Shown here: positions 9,263 to 18,477 of the stretch, piece by piece
How the letters are laid out: every line of letters starts with the position of its first letter
Numbering within the stretch: the first letter of the stretch is position 1
DNA from: Acinetobacter sp. ANC 4204
GTDB taxonomy: Bacteria > Pseudomonadota > Gammaproteobacteria > Pseudomonadales > Moraxellaceae
Reading direction: 5' to 3'
Length of the DNA stretch: 64,000 bases
NCBI RefSeq assembly: GCF_002135205.1
Contig: NZ_NEFZ01000007.1
Coordinates: 124,001 to 188,000 of the forward strand
Notes under the pieces: model-generated
The model's database searches: none
What the model saw: the letters and a program-made list of their open reading frames with translations, nothing else
What the model was told of the DNA's origin: nothing
Translations under genes and position numbers: made by a program

Positions 9263-9684
9263 TAATAACCTCGGGAAGGCACTTTCGTACTAATATTGAC
9301 ATTTACAAATCCAAGCTGACCAGCCACATCCATTACACGAATAACATCTTGATGAGTTGCTTTAGCATCAGCAGCAATCACAAACATTAGATCACGACGG
9401 TCATTAGAAATCTGTTTAATTGCGGTATTTAATTCTGATGTATCTTTCGATGCAATCGACTGACCATTGATTGAATAGTGTCCTGTGGAATCAACAACAA
9501 CTTCAATTTTATGATCAAATGTCTTGGGCGGAACTCCCTGCGCATCGGGCAAGGTTAAATTCATACGGCTAAATTGATTAAATGTTGTGGTCAGCAATAA
9601 AAACACCAAAATAAACAATAAGCAATCAATCATTGGTGTGAGGTTGATATGAATATCTTCAACTTGTGTGCGCTTGAATTTCAT
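9262..9684 (-). CDS. exbD: Biopolymer transport protein ExbD/TolR family
   Basis: A 140-residue inner-membrane protein with one N-terminal transmembrane helix (about residues 15-40) carrying the conserved Asp of the proton channel in NLTPMIDCLLFILVFLLL, then a periplasmic ExbD domain. With ExbB it forms a PMF-driven motor. The location next to msbA-lpxK is the conserved gamma-proteobacterial context and does not specify a TonB partner; there is no tonB gene in the window. It starts 8 bp after exbB. Confidence 0.92.
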   Translation of the reverse strand: MKFKRTQVEDIHINLTPMIDCLLFILVFLLLTTTFNQFSRMNLTLPDAQGVPPKTFDHKIEVVVDSTGHYSINGQSIASKDTSELNTAIKQISNDRRDLMFVIAADAKATHQDVIRVMDVAGQLGFVNVNISTKVPSRGY

Positions 9685-9692
9685 CGTTCACC

Positions 9693-10343
9693 TTAGCTCG
9701 CTTGTTTAACCACAACATCATCATGATTTTCAAGCAACGTTTCTGATTGCTTATAAAATAAAGCGGCATGAAACAAGGTCGATTGCTGTTCCAGTTCAGC
9801 AATATATTCTTGTACTAAACGCTGAAAATAGCGGTAAGCAAACAGTGCTGGAATCGCAATGAACATCCCTGCCGCTGTCGTAATCAAAGCTTTTGAAATC
9901 CCTGGAATCATCAAAGTTGGATTACTACTGTTACCAATATCAATCATTAAGAACGACTCGATAATACCAAGTACTGTTCCTAATAAGCCTAACAACGGAG
10001 CAACAGCACTGAGTGTACCTAGAAAATTAATATTTTTTTCAAGATAGCCAATTTCCTGAGACGCTGTTGCTTCCATCTGTGCACGTGCAAACTGTTCACC
10101 TTGAGTTTTACTTTGGTAACCCACTTCCAAAATTCGCCCTAATGTTGTCGTCTGTAAATCAGACTGTTTAAGTTTAGGCAAAATGCTTTGTATGCTTTGT
10201 GATGGAGTCAAAAGTAAATCTTTAGGTAGAATCGTCGATCTTTTCAGGCGAATAAAACGCTCCAAGCTAATCGCAACAGTAAAGATTGAACAGAGTACAA
10301 GGGGGAGCATGAGCCACCCCCCTGCTTTTACCAATTCCCACAT
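9693..10343 (-). CDS. exbB: MotA/TolQ/ExbB proton channel family protein
   Basis: A 216-residue inner-membrane protein with an N-terminal TM helix (WLMLPLVLCSIFTVAISLE), a cytoplasmic loop, and two further TM helices around LGTLSAVAPLLGLLGTVLGI and LITTAAGMFIAIPALFAY. The last two segments are the conserved MotA/TolQ/ExbB channel signature. It is the first gene of the exbB-exbD-msbA-lpxK-kdsB-holB run. The 36 bp between its start and parB leave little promoter space, so it may be read from upstream. Confidence 0.92.
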   Translation of the reverse strand: MWELVKAGGWLMLPLVLCSIFTVAISLERFIRLKRSTILPKDLLLTPSQSIQSILPKLKQSDLQTTTLGRILEVGYQSKTQGEQFARAQMEATASQEIGYLEKNINFLGTLSAVAPLLGLLGTVLGIIESFLMIDIGNSSNPTLMIPGISKALITTAAGMFIAIPALFAYRYFQRLVQEYIAELEQQSTLFHAALFYKQSETLLENHDDVVVKQAS

Positions 10344-10379
10344 AACACTTCCCCAAGTATTTATAAATTGAAAATAAAA

Positions 10380-11267
10380 TTATTCAGCCAAACAAATATT
10401 CAAAATACCATCCAACTCATCGAGTGAATGATAATGAATCGTGAGCTTACCTTTGCCTTGTTTATTATGATCAATTTTGACATTTGCGCTAAAACGATCC
10501 GTCAAACGTTGCGTCAACTGTTGAATATCAGGCGCAATTTCCGTTTTTTCTTTTTCTTGCTTAGGTGCATTAAAATCACGAACATATTGTTCAGTCTGAC
10601 GTACAGACAAACTCTTCTCAATTACTAACTCTGCAACTTTGAGCTGATCTTTTGCCTTCAATGTTAAAATGGCACGCGCATGCCCCATATCGAGTAAACC
10701 CTGTTGCATAAAATCTTTCACAGGTTCAGCAAGACTCAATAAACGAAGTAAATTACTTACTGTGGTACGCGCCTTACCCACCGTGTCAGCGATTTCCTGA
10801 TGGCTCAAGCCAAATTCATCATGAAAACGTTGTAATGCCATCGCCTGATCGACAGGGTTTAAATCTTGGCGCTGAATGTTTTCGATTAAAGCCAGTGCAA
10901 TGGCAACTTGATCGCTCAAGTCCCTCACAATAGCAGGAACTTCTGTTAAGCCTGCAAGTTGCGCCGCACGCCAACGACGTTCACCCGCAATAATTTCATA
11001 AGGATGTTGTTCATTGTCAATTGGACGAATCACAATCGGTTGCATCACCCCATGTTTTTCAATAGATGCAGCTAGCTCTTGTAAGTCTTGCTCATTGATA
11101 AAACGACGTGGTTGATATGCACCGCGTTGTAATAAATGAACATCAATCTGCTTGAGTTGACCATGATCAAGCGCTTGTGCTTCAAGTTGTAATTTCTCTT
11201 TTTGGATTGAGCCAAGTAAGGCATCTAAACCACGACCTTTTGCTAGTCCACGTTTCTTAACGGTCAT
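10380..11267 (-). CDS. parB: Chromosome partitioning protein ParB
   Basis: A 295-residue centromere-binding CTPase/DNA-binding protein. The N-terminal ParA-interacting basic segment (KKRGLAKGRGLDALLG) is followed by the ParB/Srx CTP-binding domain with AGERRWRAAQLAGL, the helix-turn-helix LSHQEIADTVGKARTTVSNL, and a C-terminal dimerisation domain. Its start codon overlaps the parA stop (ATGA), so the two are coupled. I saw no parS consensus in the window. Confidence 0.95.
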   Translation of the reverse strand: MTVKKRGLAKGRGLDALLGSIQKEKLQLEAQALDHGQLKQIDVHLLQRGAYQPRRFINEQDLQELAASIEKHGVMQPIVIRPIDNEQHPYEIIAGERRWRAAQLAGLTEVPAIVRDLSDQVAIALALIENIQRQDLNPVDQAMALQRFHDEFGLSHQEIADTVGKARTTVSNLLRLLSLAEPVKDFMQQGLLDMGHARAILTLKAKDQLKVAELVIEKSLSVRQTEQYVRDFNAPKQEKEKTEIAPDIQQLTQRLTDRFSANVKIDHNKQGKGKLTIHYHSLDELDGILNICLAE

Positions 11268-12046
11268 GCGTTACTTCCTTTTTTCACTTTGCTTTTCTTA
11301 ATCATTTCAGCAGCCAAATGTAAATAAGCCACTGCGCCCTTTGAGCTTTTTTCAAAATAAATCACAGGTAAACCATGTGCTGGCGCCTCAGCCAATCGCA
11401 CATTACGCGGAATGACCGTGTCATAGAGTTTCTTACCGAAGTATTGTTCTAATTCTTCAGATACATCCCGTGTCAGAGCATTACGTGCATCATACATAGT
11501 ACGTAATACACCAATAATTTTTAACTCTGGGTTCAATGCTTGTTGAATACGATCAATCGTTTGTGTTAAATCAGCCAAACCTTCTAAAGCGTAGTATTCA
11601 CATTGCATTGGAATCATCACACCATCCACTGCGGCCAAAGCATTGACCGTAATCAGACTTAAACTTGGTGCACAGTCTACAATGATGTAGTCAAATGCTT
11701 GTTCGACCTCTTTCAATGCCTCGCGAAGGATAAACTCGCGACCTTCTTGCTCAGCAATCGCCAACTCTACGCCAGCCAAATCACGGTTTGCACCCAAAAC
11801 TTTATAGCCAACCTCAGCTTTGGTAATTGCAGTTTCAATCGGCACTTCGCCCAGCAACACATCGGTCACTGAATATAGTAAGTCATTTTTTTGAATGCCT
11901 GAACCCATGGTCGCATTGCCTTGCGAGTCCATATCAACCAATAACACCCGCTTTTTCAGTACTGCTAAAGATGCAGCCAAATTTACTGCGGTTGTGGTTT
12001 TACCAACACCACCTTTTTGGTTCGCAATCGCAATAATTTGTGCCAT
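11264..12046 (-). CDS. parA: Chromosome partitioning ATPase ParA
   Basis: A 260-residue Walker-type cytoskeletal ATPase that positions ParB-parS complexes on the nucleoid. The deviant Walker A IANQKGGVGKTTTAVNLAA is at the N-terminus, with VDMDSQGNAT (A') and IIVDCAPSLSLITVNAL (Walker B). It has no N-terminal HTH, so it is the chromosomal (Soj) type. It lies 24 bp after rsmG, matching the conserved rsmG-parA-parB order near replication origins in many bacteria. Confidence 0.95.
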   Translation of the reverse strand: MAQIIAIANQKGGVGKTTTAVNLAASLAVLKKRVLLVDMDSQGNATMGSGIQKNDLLYSVTDVLLGEVPIETAITKAEVGYKVLGANRDLAGVELAIAEQEGREFILREALKEVEQAFDYIIVDCAPSLSLITVNALAAVDGVMIPMQCEYYALEGLADLTQTIDRIQQALNPELKIIGVLRTMYDARNALTRDVSEELEQYFGKKLYDTVIPRNVRLAEAPAHGLPVIYFEKSSKGAVAYLHLAAEMIKKSKVKKGSNA

Positions 12047-12070
12047 GACCCGCCCAATCCTTTGAATTTT

Positions 12071-12703
12071 TTAGATACGTTTTAATAAAAGTAAGTGGCG
12101 TTGTTCGTCCAAACGTGGAACCTTTAACGCAATAATTTCACAGCTAAATTCATCTTTAAATGCTTCGACTTCATCCTGTGGGATCAAACCTTTCATCGAC
12201 GCAATAATGCTGTCTTGATGCATATATGGTTTAGATGCACTGATGAAATCCGTTAAAGATGCAAATGCGCGACTGGTAATAACATCAAACTGCCCAAGCT
12301 CGTTAATGCTCTCTTCATTCTCAACACGCGTTTGAACCGCAATTACATTGGTCAATTTTAAGTCTGCAATAAACTGCTTTAAAAAACGAATTTTTTTACC
12401 ATTTGAATCAAGCAGAACACATTGACGCTCAGGTTGGCAAAGAGCAATAATCATGCCTGGCATGCCACCACCTGTCCCAATATCCAGTAAACGGCCCTGC
12501 GGTAAATCTCTTAAAATACTTAAACTATCTAATAAATGCTTTACCAGCATTTCTTTAGGATCACGAATCGCTGTTAAATTGTAAGCTTTGTTCCACAGCA
12601 CAAGGGCATCTTGATACTTCAGCAATAGATTTAATGCTTCTTCACTCAAATCTAAGCCAAGCTTTTGACTACCTTGCTTTAAGTCTTGAAAAAATGGATG
12701 CAT
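12071..12703 (-). CDS. rsmG: 16S rRNA (guanine-527-N7)-methyltransferase RsmG
   Basis: A 210-residue SAM-dependent methyltransferase (GidB) that makes m7G527 in the decoding region of 16S rRNA; loss gives low-level streptomycin resistance in other bacteria. The SAM-binding motif LLDIGTGGGMPGMIIALCQP is at about residues 68-87, followed by VLLDSNGKKIRFL and the later ITSRAFASL. Length is typical. It is the first gene of the rsmG-parA-parB operon. The roughly 80-bp gap to murU probably holds its promoter. Confidence 0.95.
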   Translation of the reverse strand: MHPFFQDLKQGSQKLGLDLSEEALNLLLKYQDALVLWNKAYNLTAIRDPKEMLVKHLLDSLSILRDLPQGRLLDIGTGGGMPGMIIALCQPERQCVLLDSNGKKIRFLKQFIADLKLTNVIAVQTRVENEESINELGQFDVITSRAFASLTDFISASKPYMHQDSIIASMKGLIPQDEVEAFKDEFSCEIIALKVPRLDEQRHLLLLKRI

Positions 12704-12787
12704 AAAGAAGACATCTCAATAAAATTAAACTGAAGTATACCGATTTCTAAGCCGTGGAACAGTAGTTAACGCTTAGTGATTATGCAC

Positions 12788-13477
12788 TTAAACATACTTA
12801 CCTTGACGAATCTGTAGATCTAGATCACTTAATCGCTCAGGTGTGCCAACATCTACCCATGTTGCCTGCATTTTTTCAGCAGAAATTTTACCAGCCGACA
12901 TCGCTTCTTTTAACAAAGGTGCCAATGGTCGCTTACCTGCGTCTAGTCCATCAAACATACGTGGATGAAGCACAGCAACACCACTATAAGTTAGCGCCTC
13001 ACCCGACTGCTCTTGTTCAAAGGTATAAGCCCGTCCTTGATTTAAAATAAAATCTCCTTTGAGATGCTGCACTGGATTGGCAACAAAAACCAAATGAGCT
13101 AAATCCTCTCCCAAATCAACATTAAGTAATGATGCAAAGTCAAAAGTCGTCCAGACATCACCATTGATTAAGATAAAAGGTTGCGTACCCAAAAGTGGCA
13201 AAGCATTAATGATGCCACCTGCCGTTTCCAACCCTTCTTCCTCACGAGTCCAGCGAATATCGACCCCAAACTGTGAACCATCACCCAAAGCACCAATCAA
13301 TATATTCGCCAGCCAAGCTGAATTGATTACAATTTCTGTGACCCCAATTTGTTTGAGCTTCTCAATATGCCAAACAATTAAGGGCTTGCCACCGACCTCG
13401 AGCAAGGGTTTAGGTTTATACAGTGTGAGGGGGCGCATACGGTTGCCTAGCCCCGCTGCCAAAATCATCGCCTTCAT
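12788..13477 (-). CDS. murU: N-acetylmuramate alpha-1-phosphate uridylyltransferase MurU
   Basis: A 229-residue sugar nucleotidyltransferase that converts MurNAc-1-P to UDP-MurNAc in the recycling route that bypasses de novo MurA/MurB synthesis (intrinsic fosfomycin tolerance in Pseudomonas). The signature MKAMILAAGLGNRMRPLT is at the N-terminus; KPKPLLEVGGKPLI and LINGDVW follow. Its start overlaps the amgK stop by 4 bp (ATGA), so kinase and uridylyltransferase are translationally coupled, as known for this pathway. Confidence 0.92.
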   Translation of the reverse strand: MKAMILAAGLGNRMRPLTLYKPKPLLEVGGKPLIVWHIEKLKQIGVTEIVINSAWLANILIGALGDGSQFGVDIRWTREEEGLETAGGIINALPLLGTQPFILINGDVWTTFDFASLLNVDLGEDLAHLVFVANPVQHLKGDFILNQGRAYTFEQEQSGEALTYSGVAVLHPRMFDGLDAGKRPLAPLLKEAMSAGKISAEKMQATWVDVGTPERLSDLDLQIRQGKYV

Positions 13478-14487
13478 GCAACAACCTCATATTTGCCATA
13501 TTTTGCTTCAAACTTCTGCATCACTTTATCGCACATAAACTGCATAAAAGGTTGTAGTTCTGCATAAGGTTTACTTTCTTCAAGTAAATACCACATCACC
13601 CGTGGTAAATCTTTGAGATAACCTGATTTGCCATCACGCTCAAATAAACGTACAAAAATGCCCAAAATTTTAATATGTCTTTGAATCGCCATTAAATCAG
13701 CATCTTGCTTAAACTGCTCAAAGTCACGCCCTTCTTTTGCTGTAGCAGGCAACAAGCCATAAAACACTTTAAACCACTGATAAACCCGCTCAGGATTCCA
13801 CTGTACATATGCATCGCGTGTAATTGAAATCAGATCGTAAGTATCCGCACCAATCACCGCATCCTGAAAGTCAATCACACCTTGCTCTTGCTCATCGGCC
13901 AAAAGCATCAAATTTCGACTGTGGAAATCACGGTGCACAATCACTTGTGGCTGTGCTAAAGCAGCATTGGCTAAAATCGCAAAGGTACGTTTAATCAGCG
14001 CAGATTCAGCATCGGAGGGTTTAATCTGTAAACTAGGCAGTAACCAGTCCGTCAGCAGGCTCATTTCCGTCATTAATTTTTCATAAGAATATGCAGGAAA
14101 ATGCCCTTCACCATCAATGGATTGCAATTGAATCAACTGCTTAAAGCTCTGCTCATAATGAGCATCGACCGTATTATCATCCAACTGTGTAGACAGCAAA
14201 ACATCTCCAAAATCTTCAAGCAACAAGAAGCCTTGATTTAAATCTTTCGCAACAATATGCGGTACCCGAACACCATTAGCATCGAAAAATTCATCAATCG
14301 TCACAAAAGGCACACAATCTTCTTTTTCTGGTGGTGCATCCATGAGCATAAATGTTTTATTATTCAATTTGATTCTTGCATAACGACGGAAGCTTGCATC
14401 GCCTGCTAAAAAGTTAATTTCAAATTGATCTGAACCAAGTACAGATGAAATCCAAGTTTGTATCAATTGTTCACGTTGTGTATTCAT
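13474..14487 (-). CDS. amgK: N-acetylmuramate/N-acetylglucosamine anomeric kinase AmgK
   Basis: A 337-residue aminoglycoside-phosphotransferase-fold kinase that phosphorylates MurNAc (and GlcNAc) at C1 using ATP. The phosphotransferase motif QVIVHRDFHSRNLMLL (catalytic Asp in HRDFHSRN) and GVIDFQDAVIGADTYDLISI (metal-binding Asp) are both intact. The N-terminal lobe carries LAGDASFRRYARI. It is coupled to murU. The divergent gene across a 111-bp gap is lptD, a conserved arrangement. Confidence 0.92.
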   Translation of the reverse strand: MNTQREQLIQTWISSVLGSDQFEINFLAGDASFRRYARIKLNNKTFMLMDAPPEKEDCVPFVTIDEFFDANGVRVPHIVAKDLNQGFLLLEDFGDVLLSTQLDDNTVDAHYEQSFKQLIQLQSIDGEGHFPAYSYEKLMTEMSLLTDWLLPSLQIKPSDAESALIKRTFAILANAALAQPQVIVHRDFHSRNLMLLADEQEQGVIDFQDAVIGADTYDLISITRDAYVQWNPERVYQWFKVFYGLLPATAKEGRDFEQFKQDADLMAIQRHIKILGIFVRLFERDGKSGYLKDLPRVMWYLLEESKPYAELQPFMQFMCDKVMQKFEAKYGKYEVVA

Positions 14488-14598
14488 TTGCGATAAATTC
14501 TAATACAGGCTGAGTTTTTAAAGTGCTAAGTGTAGCCACTTATCAACTTTTTCTCTATGATGCGACAATAATTAATTGCGATTAAGCATACTTGGTAA

Positions 14599-17067
14599 AT
14601 GAGACACATGAAGCATCAGTTTAAATTTAATCCTTTAGCGACTGCGATATTTACCCTTCTTTGTGGTAGCTCAATCACAAGCTATGCTGCAACATCGTCT
14701 ACTTCTATTTCAGACGAACAACAATCACTGAAACAAGCTTTACAAGAAAGCTATCCAGGGCAAAAGTTCTACGAGCAATACTATGTTGATAAATCGTCTC
14801 CTGAAGCCCAGCAGCGACAAGGCAAGTATTTAAGCTCAGCCTATTGTCAAGGAACATGGTTGACGCCTGTAAGCCCTGAAACCAAAGCTGTTGATGCTAC
14901 CAATGCAACCTCTACAATCACTGCGGATTATGGTCATTACAATCCACAAGGCAACTCTGTTCTTGAAGGCAATGTGCTTATTGACCAAGAAGGGCGTCAA
15001 ATTCGTGCCGATAAAATCACCATTGATCAGACACAGACTTTTGCCAATGCAGAAGGTCGTGTGCAAATGGCGCAAAGTGGATTATTGGCTCAAAGTGATC
15101 AAATCAATTACAACCTCAAAACCCAGCAAGGTGACTTAAAAAATAGTTTTTATATTGCTGAAGAACAACATGCGCATGGACGTGCAGAACAAATTTTACG
15201 TCAGTCGCAAACAACCACTACCTTAAAAAATGCAACTTATAGTACATGTCCGCCAGAAAAAGCACCGACTTGGAAAATTCAAGCAGATGAAATAAAACTC
15301 AATCAAGAAACAGGCCGTGGTGAAACGCGTGGTACCAAACTTTATATTAAAGATGTGCCTGTACTCGCAGTTCCTTATTTCAACTTCCCTATTGATGACC
15401 GACGCACTACAGGTATCTTGACACCAAGTTTCGGCTTCACCAATGATGGAGGCATCGAACTTGCAGTCCCTGTTTATTTAAATTTAGCACCAAACTACGA
15501 TGCAACCATTACGCCTCGTTACATCAGTGACCGCGGACCTATGATTGAAGGTGAGTTTAGATATCTCACTGAAAATTTCGGTTCTGGCCAAATTTGGGGT
15601 GGTTTCCTTTCATCTGATCGCAAGTATGATGATCAAGACCGTAAAGACTTACACTTTTTACATAACTGGCAAATTAACGAACAATTTTCGACAAACCTCG
15701 AATATAACTACGCATCAGATAAAGACTATTTTACGGACTTAAGTAATAATCCAAATACAAAAACAGATCTAAATCTTCGTCGTGCATGGGAACTCAACTA
15801 TAAAAATGGGATCCCAGGCTTAAAAGCTCAGCTTAAAATTGAAGACTTCCAAACACTGGATGAAACAACACCCTACGTTGACCGTCCTTATGCCCGCTTA
15901 CCTCAGTTTTTACTCAACTATAAAACTGGTAATGCTTTAGGCTTAGAATACGAATTTAATAATGATACAGCCTACTTTAAAAAGGATTTTGGTACGATTG
16001 ATGGCGATACCAACGACAGTTTCGAACCAAGTGGTACACGTGTCTACAATGACTTTTCTGTACGTTACAACTATCGTACACCTTGGGCATTTGCGATCCC
16101 ACAGATCTCTATTCGTAATGTAAATACATTCTATGACCAAGACACGATAAATGAATTTGATAGCACGAATCGTTCATCAAAAGACAAATCATATACTGTT
16201 CCACAAATTACCTTTGATGCTGGCTTAACCTTTGAAAAAGAAGGCACATTCTTACAAACCCTCAGTCCGCGCATGTTCTATGCGTATGCTCCATATAAAA
16301 ATCAAGATGGTGCACCAAACTTTGACTCTGTAGCCGCATCCATTAACTATGATCAACTATTTAGCCCTAATCGTTTCTACGGTCATGACCGCTTAGAAGA
16401 CAATAACTTCTTGTCGTTAGGGCTCAGTTATAGCTTATTTGATACTGTCGGTCTGGAACGCTTAAAAGCAAGTGTTGGTCAAAGCTATTATTTTGAAGAC
16501 CGTCGTGTGACTCTTGATCAAACCACAGATTTGTTTGATAACGAAAAACATACTGGTCCAATTGTTAGCGTATCAAGCCAACTCTCACAAAACTTTACCC
16601 TTGGTGCTAATTCGGCTTGGATGTCAAATGGCGACAATGCTCAACGAGATTTACAGCTGTATTACACAGGGGATAAAGGCAATTTATACAATGTGGGCTA
16701 TTACTACCGCAAAGAAATCGCGAACCGCCAAGAGCACTACGATCAAGTGGTTGCATCTTTTGTACAACCTGTACATAACAACTGGCGTATTATGGGCCAT
16801 GCTCAGTATGACCTTGACAATAATGTCGCGCGCGAATACTTACTAGGCGTCAATTATGAAGCATGTTGCTGGGGTATCTCGGTGTATGGGCGCGAGTATT
16901 ACAACGACTTAGATGACGTTAGCGATTCAAGTGTAAAACCAAACCGTGCAATTATGGCTGAAGTCACCCTAAAAGGCTTAGGAGGACTAAACAGCAAACT
17001 TTCATCATTACTAGAAAATCGTATTCTAGGCTTTAACAATATTAATCAGACTTGGACAGACCGTTAA
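14599..17067 (+). CDS. lptD: LPS-assembly protein LptD (outer membrane beta-barrel)
   Basis: An 822-residue outer-membrane protein that, with LptE, inserts LPS/LOS into the outer leaflet. The signal peptide runs to about residue 30 (SSITSYA), then a periplasmic OstA/LptA-like jellyroll domain (with DYGHYNPQGNSVLEGNVLI), then a C-terminal 26-strand barrel from about residue 250. Cys residues are at 83, in STCPPEKAPTW and in the CC pair of YEACCWGISVYG, matching the family's disulfide set. A second in-frame ATG lies three codons in (14608). It overlaps surA by one base. Confidence 0.95.
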   Translation: MRHMKHQFKFNPLATAIFTLLCGSSITSYAATSSTSISDEQQSLKQALQESYPGQKFYEQYYVDKSSPEAQQRQGKYLSSAYCQGTWLTPVSPETKAVDATNATSTITADYGHYNPQGNSVLEGNVLIDQEGRQIRADKITIDQTQTFANAEGRVQMAQSGLLAQSDQINYNLKTQQGDLKNSFYIAEEQHAHGRAEQILRQSQTTTTLKNATYSTCPPEKAPTWKIQADEIKLNQETGRGETRGTKLYIKDVPVLAVPYFNFPIDDRRTTGILTPSFGFTNDGGIELAVPVYLNLAPNYDATITPRYISDRGPMIEGEFRYLTENFGSGQIWGGFLSSDRKYDDQDRKDLHFLHNWQINEQFSTNLEYNYASDKDYFTDLSNNPNTKTDLNLRRAWELNYKNGIPGLKAQLKIEDFQTLDETTPYVDRPYARLPQFLLNYKTGNALGLEYEFNNDTAYFKKDFGTIDGDTNDSFEPSGTRVYNDFSVRYNYRTPWAFAIPQISIRNVNTFYDQDTINEFDSTNRSSKDKSYTVPQITFDAGLTFEKEGTFLQTLSPRMFYAYAPYKNQDGAPNFDSVAASINYDQLFSPNRFYGHDRLEDNNFLSLGLSYSLFDTVGLERLKASVGQSYYFEDRRVTLDQTTDLFDNEKHTGPIVSVSSQLSQNFTLGANSAWMSNGDNAQRDLQLYYTGDKGNLYNVGYYYRKEIANRQEHYDQVVASFVQPVHNNWRIMGHAQYDLDNNVAREYLLGVNYEACCWGISVYGREYYNDLDDVSDSSVKPNRAIMAEVTLKGLGGLNSKLSSLLENRILGFNNINQTWTDR

Positions 17068-18371
17068 TGAAGACAAAACAGTTCAAACAATTTTTTAAAG
17101 CGAGTGCTTTAGCTTTAGCTCTCGCAACCGCTATTCCAACTTTTGTACACGCGTCGGATGAAGTTGTTGCTGTTGTCGATAACAGTGTTATTTTAAAAAG
17201 TGACTTAGAAGCAAGCATGGCTGAAGTTAAGCACCAACTTGAAAGTCAGAAAAAACAAGTTCCACCTGAGCAGTATTTAGCACAGCAAGCTTTAGAACAA
17301 CTGATTATTCGTCAAACCCAGCTTGAACAGGTTAAACGCTACAACATTCAACCTGATGAAAAAAGCTTGAATGATGCTGTTTTAAATGTCGCAAAACAAT
17401 CTGGAACAACAAGCCTAGAAGCATTTCAACAAAAGTTGGACAAAATGGCACCAGGAACCTATGCCTCTTTGCGTAGTCGTATTGCTGAAGATTTAGCGAT
17501 TAGCCGTTTACGCCAACAAATCGTCACCTCTCGTATTCAAATCTCAGATCAAGACGTTAAGAACTTCTTAAATACCCCACAAGGTCAAGCCGCATTAGGC
17601 AATCAAGTACATGTCTTACATGTGCGTGTTTCTGGTGACAATGCTGACGCTGTGGCGAAACAAGTCAAAAACGTTCTCGCAAGCGACAATGATGTAGCTG
17701 CAATTTCTAAAAAATTCAGCACAGCCAACACCAAAGTTGAAGGTGCAGATATGGGCTTTAGAGCACTTTCTGATATTCCAAGTGAACTTGCTGCACGTGT
17801 GAGTCCACTCCAAGTTGGACAAACCACTGACCTTATTACAGTCCGTGACGGCGTACATATTTTAAAGTTAGTTGAACGTAAAGGTGCAGAGCAAAAAGCC
17901 ATTGTACCCCAATATAAAGTACGTCACATTCTTATTCAGCCATCAGAAGTAGTTAGCCCTGAAAACGCAAAACAAATGATCGACAACTTGTATAATCGTG
18001 TAGAAAAGGGGGAAGATTTTGCAATTTTAGCTTCGACCTATTCAAACGATACAGGTTCAGCACGTGATGGTGGTAGTCTTGGTTGGGTTAGCCCTGGCGT
18101 CATGGTGCCTCAGTTTGAAGAAACCATGAAGAATACCCCTGTTGGACAAATTAGCAAACCATTCCAGACTCAGTTTGGTTGGCATATCCTACAAGTGACA
18201 GAAACACGTCAGCAAGATATGACGACTGAATACCAAGAGCGCATGGCACGTCAAGTTTTAGGTGAACGTCAATTTGATGCTGAACTAGATAGTTGGTTAC
18301 GTGAAATTCGAAACAAAGCTTATGTTGAGATCAAAGATCCAAATTTAGACCGTAAAAATAACAAGTCTTAA
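17067..18371 (+). CDS. surA: Periplasmic chaperone and peptidyl-prolyl isomerase SurA
   Basis: About 434 residues from the ATG that overlaps the lptD stop (TAATG). An N-terminal signal peptide (MKTKQFKQFFKASALALALA, ending near FVHA) is followed by the SurA N-domain, two parvulin domains (about residues 175-275 and 285-385; the second contains VRHILIQPSE and FGWHILQVTE) and a C-terminal helix. SurA escorts outer-membrane proteins including LptD to the Bam complex. The lptD-surA pairing is conserved. A strong terminator hairpin follows. Confidence 0.95.
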   Translation: MKTKQFKQFFKASALALALATAIPTFVHASDEVVAVVDNSVILKSDLEASMAEVKHQLESQKKQVPPEQYLAQQALEQLIIRQTQLEQVKRYNIQPDEKSLNDAVLNVAKQSGTTSLEAFQQKLDKMAPGTYASLRSRIAEDLAISRLRQQIVTSRIQISDQDVKNFLNTPQGQAALGNQVHVLHVRVSGDNADAVAKQVKNVLASDNDVAAISKKFSTANTKVEGADMGFRALSDIPSELAARVSPLQVGQTTDLITVRDGVHILKLVERKGAEQKAIVPQYKVRHILIQPSEVVSPENAKQMIDNLYNRVEKGEDFAILASTYSNDTGSARDGGSLGWVSPGVMVPQFEETMKNTPVGQISKPFQTQFGWHILQVTETRQQDMTTEYQERMARQVLGERQFDAELDSWLREIRNKAYVEIKDPNLDRKNNKS

Positions 18372-18382
18372 AATGTGGCACA

Positions 18383-18410
18383 AAAAAACCAGCATTCATG
18401 CTGGTTTTTT
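18383..18410 (+). terminator. Rho-independent terminator after surA
   Basis: CCAGCAT and ATGCTGG form a perfect 7-bp stem with a 2-nt TC loop, flanked by A6 on the left and T6 on the right. It lies just after the surA stop. Confidence 0.9.
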
Positions 18411-18440
18411 ATGACAAAGTCATTTAAAAAATTTTAAATA

Positions 18441-18472
18441 AAAAAAAGCCTCTCAGCAGAGAGGCTTTTTTT
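18441..18472 (-). terminator. Rho-independent terminator of hfq (bidirectional form)
   Basis: GCCTCTC pairs with GAGAGGC around an AGCA loop, with A7 and T7 flanks. It sits 6 bp beyond the hfq stop and would also back up the surA terminator from the other direction. Confidence 0.88.
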
Positions 18473-18477
18473 ATCAA

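Noticed and set aside
10380-12703. parS site near parA-parB
   Set aside because: I found no TGTTTCACGTGAAACA-like palindrome in the region.
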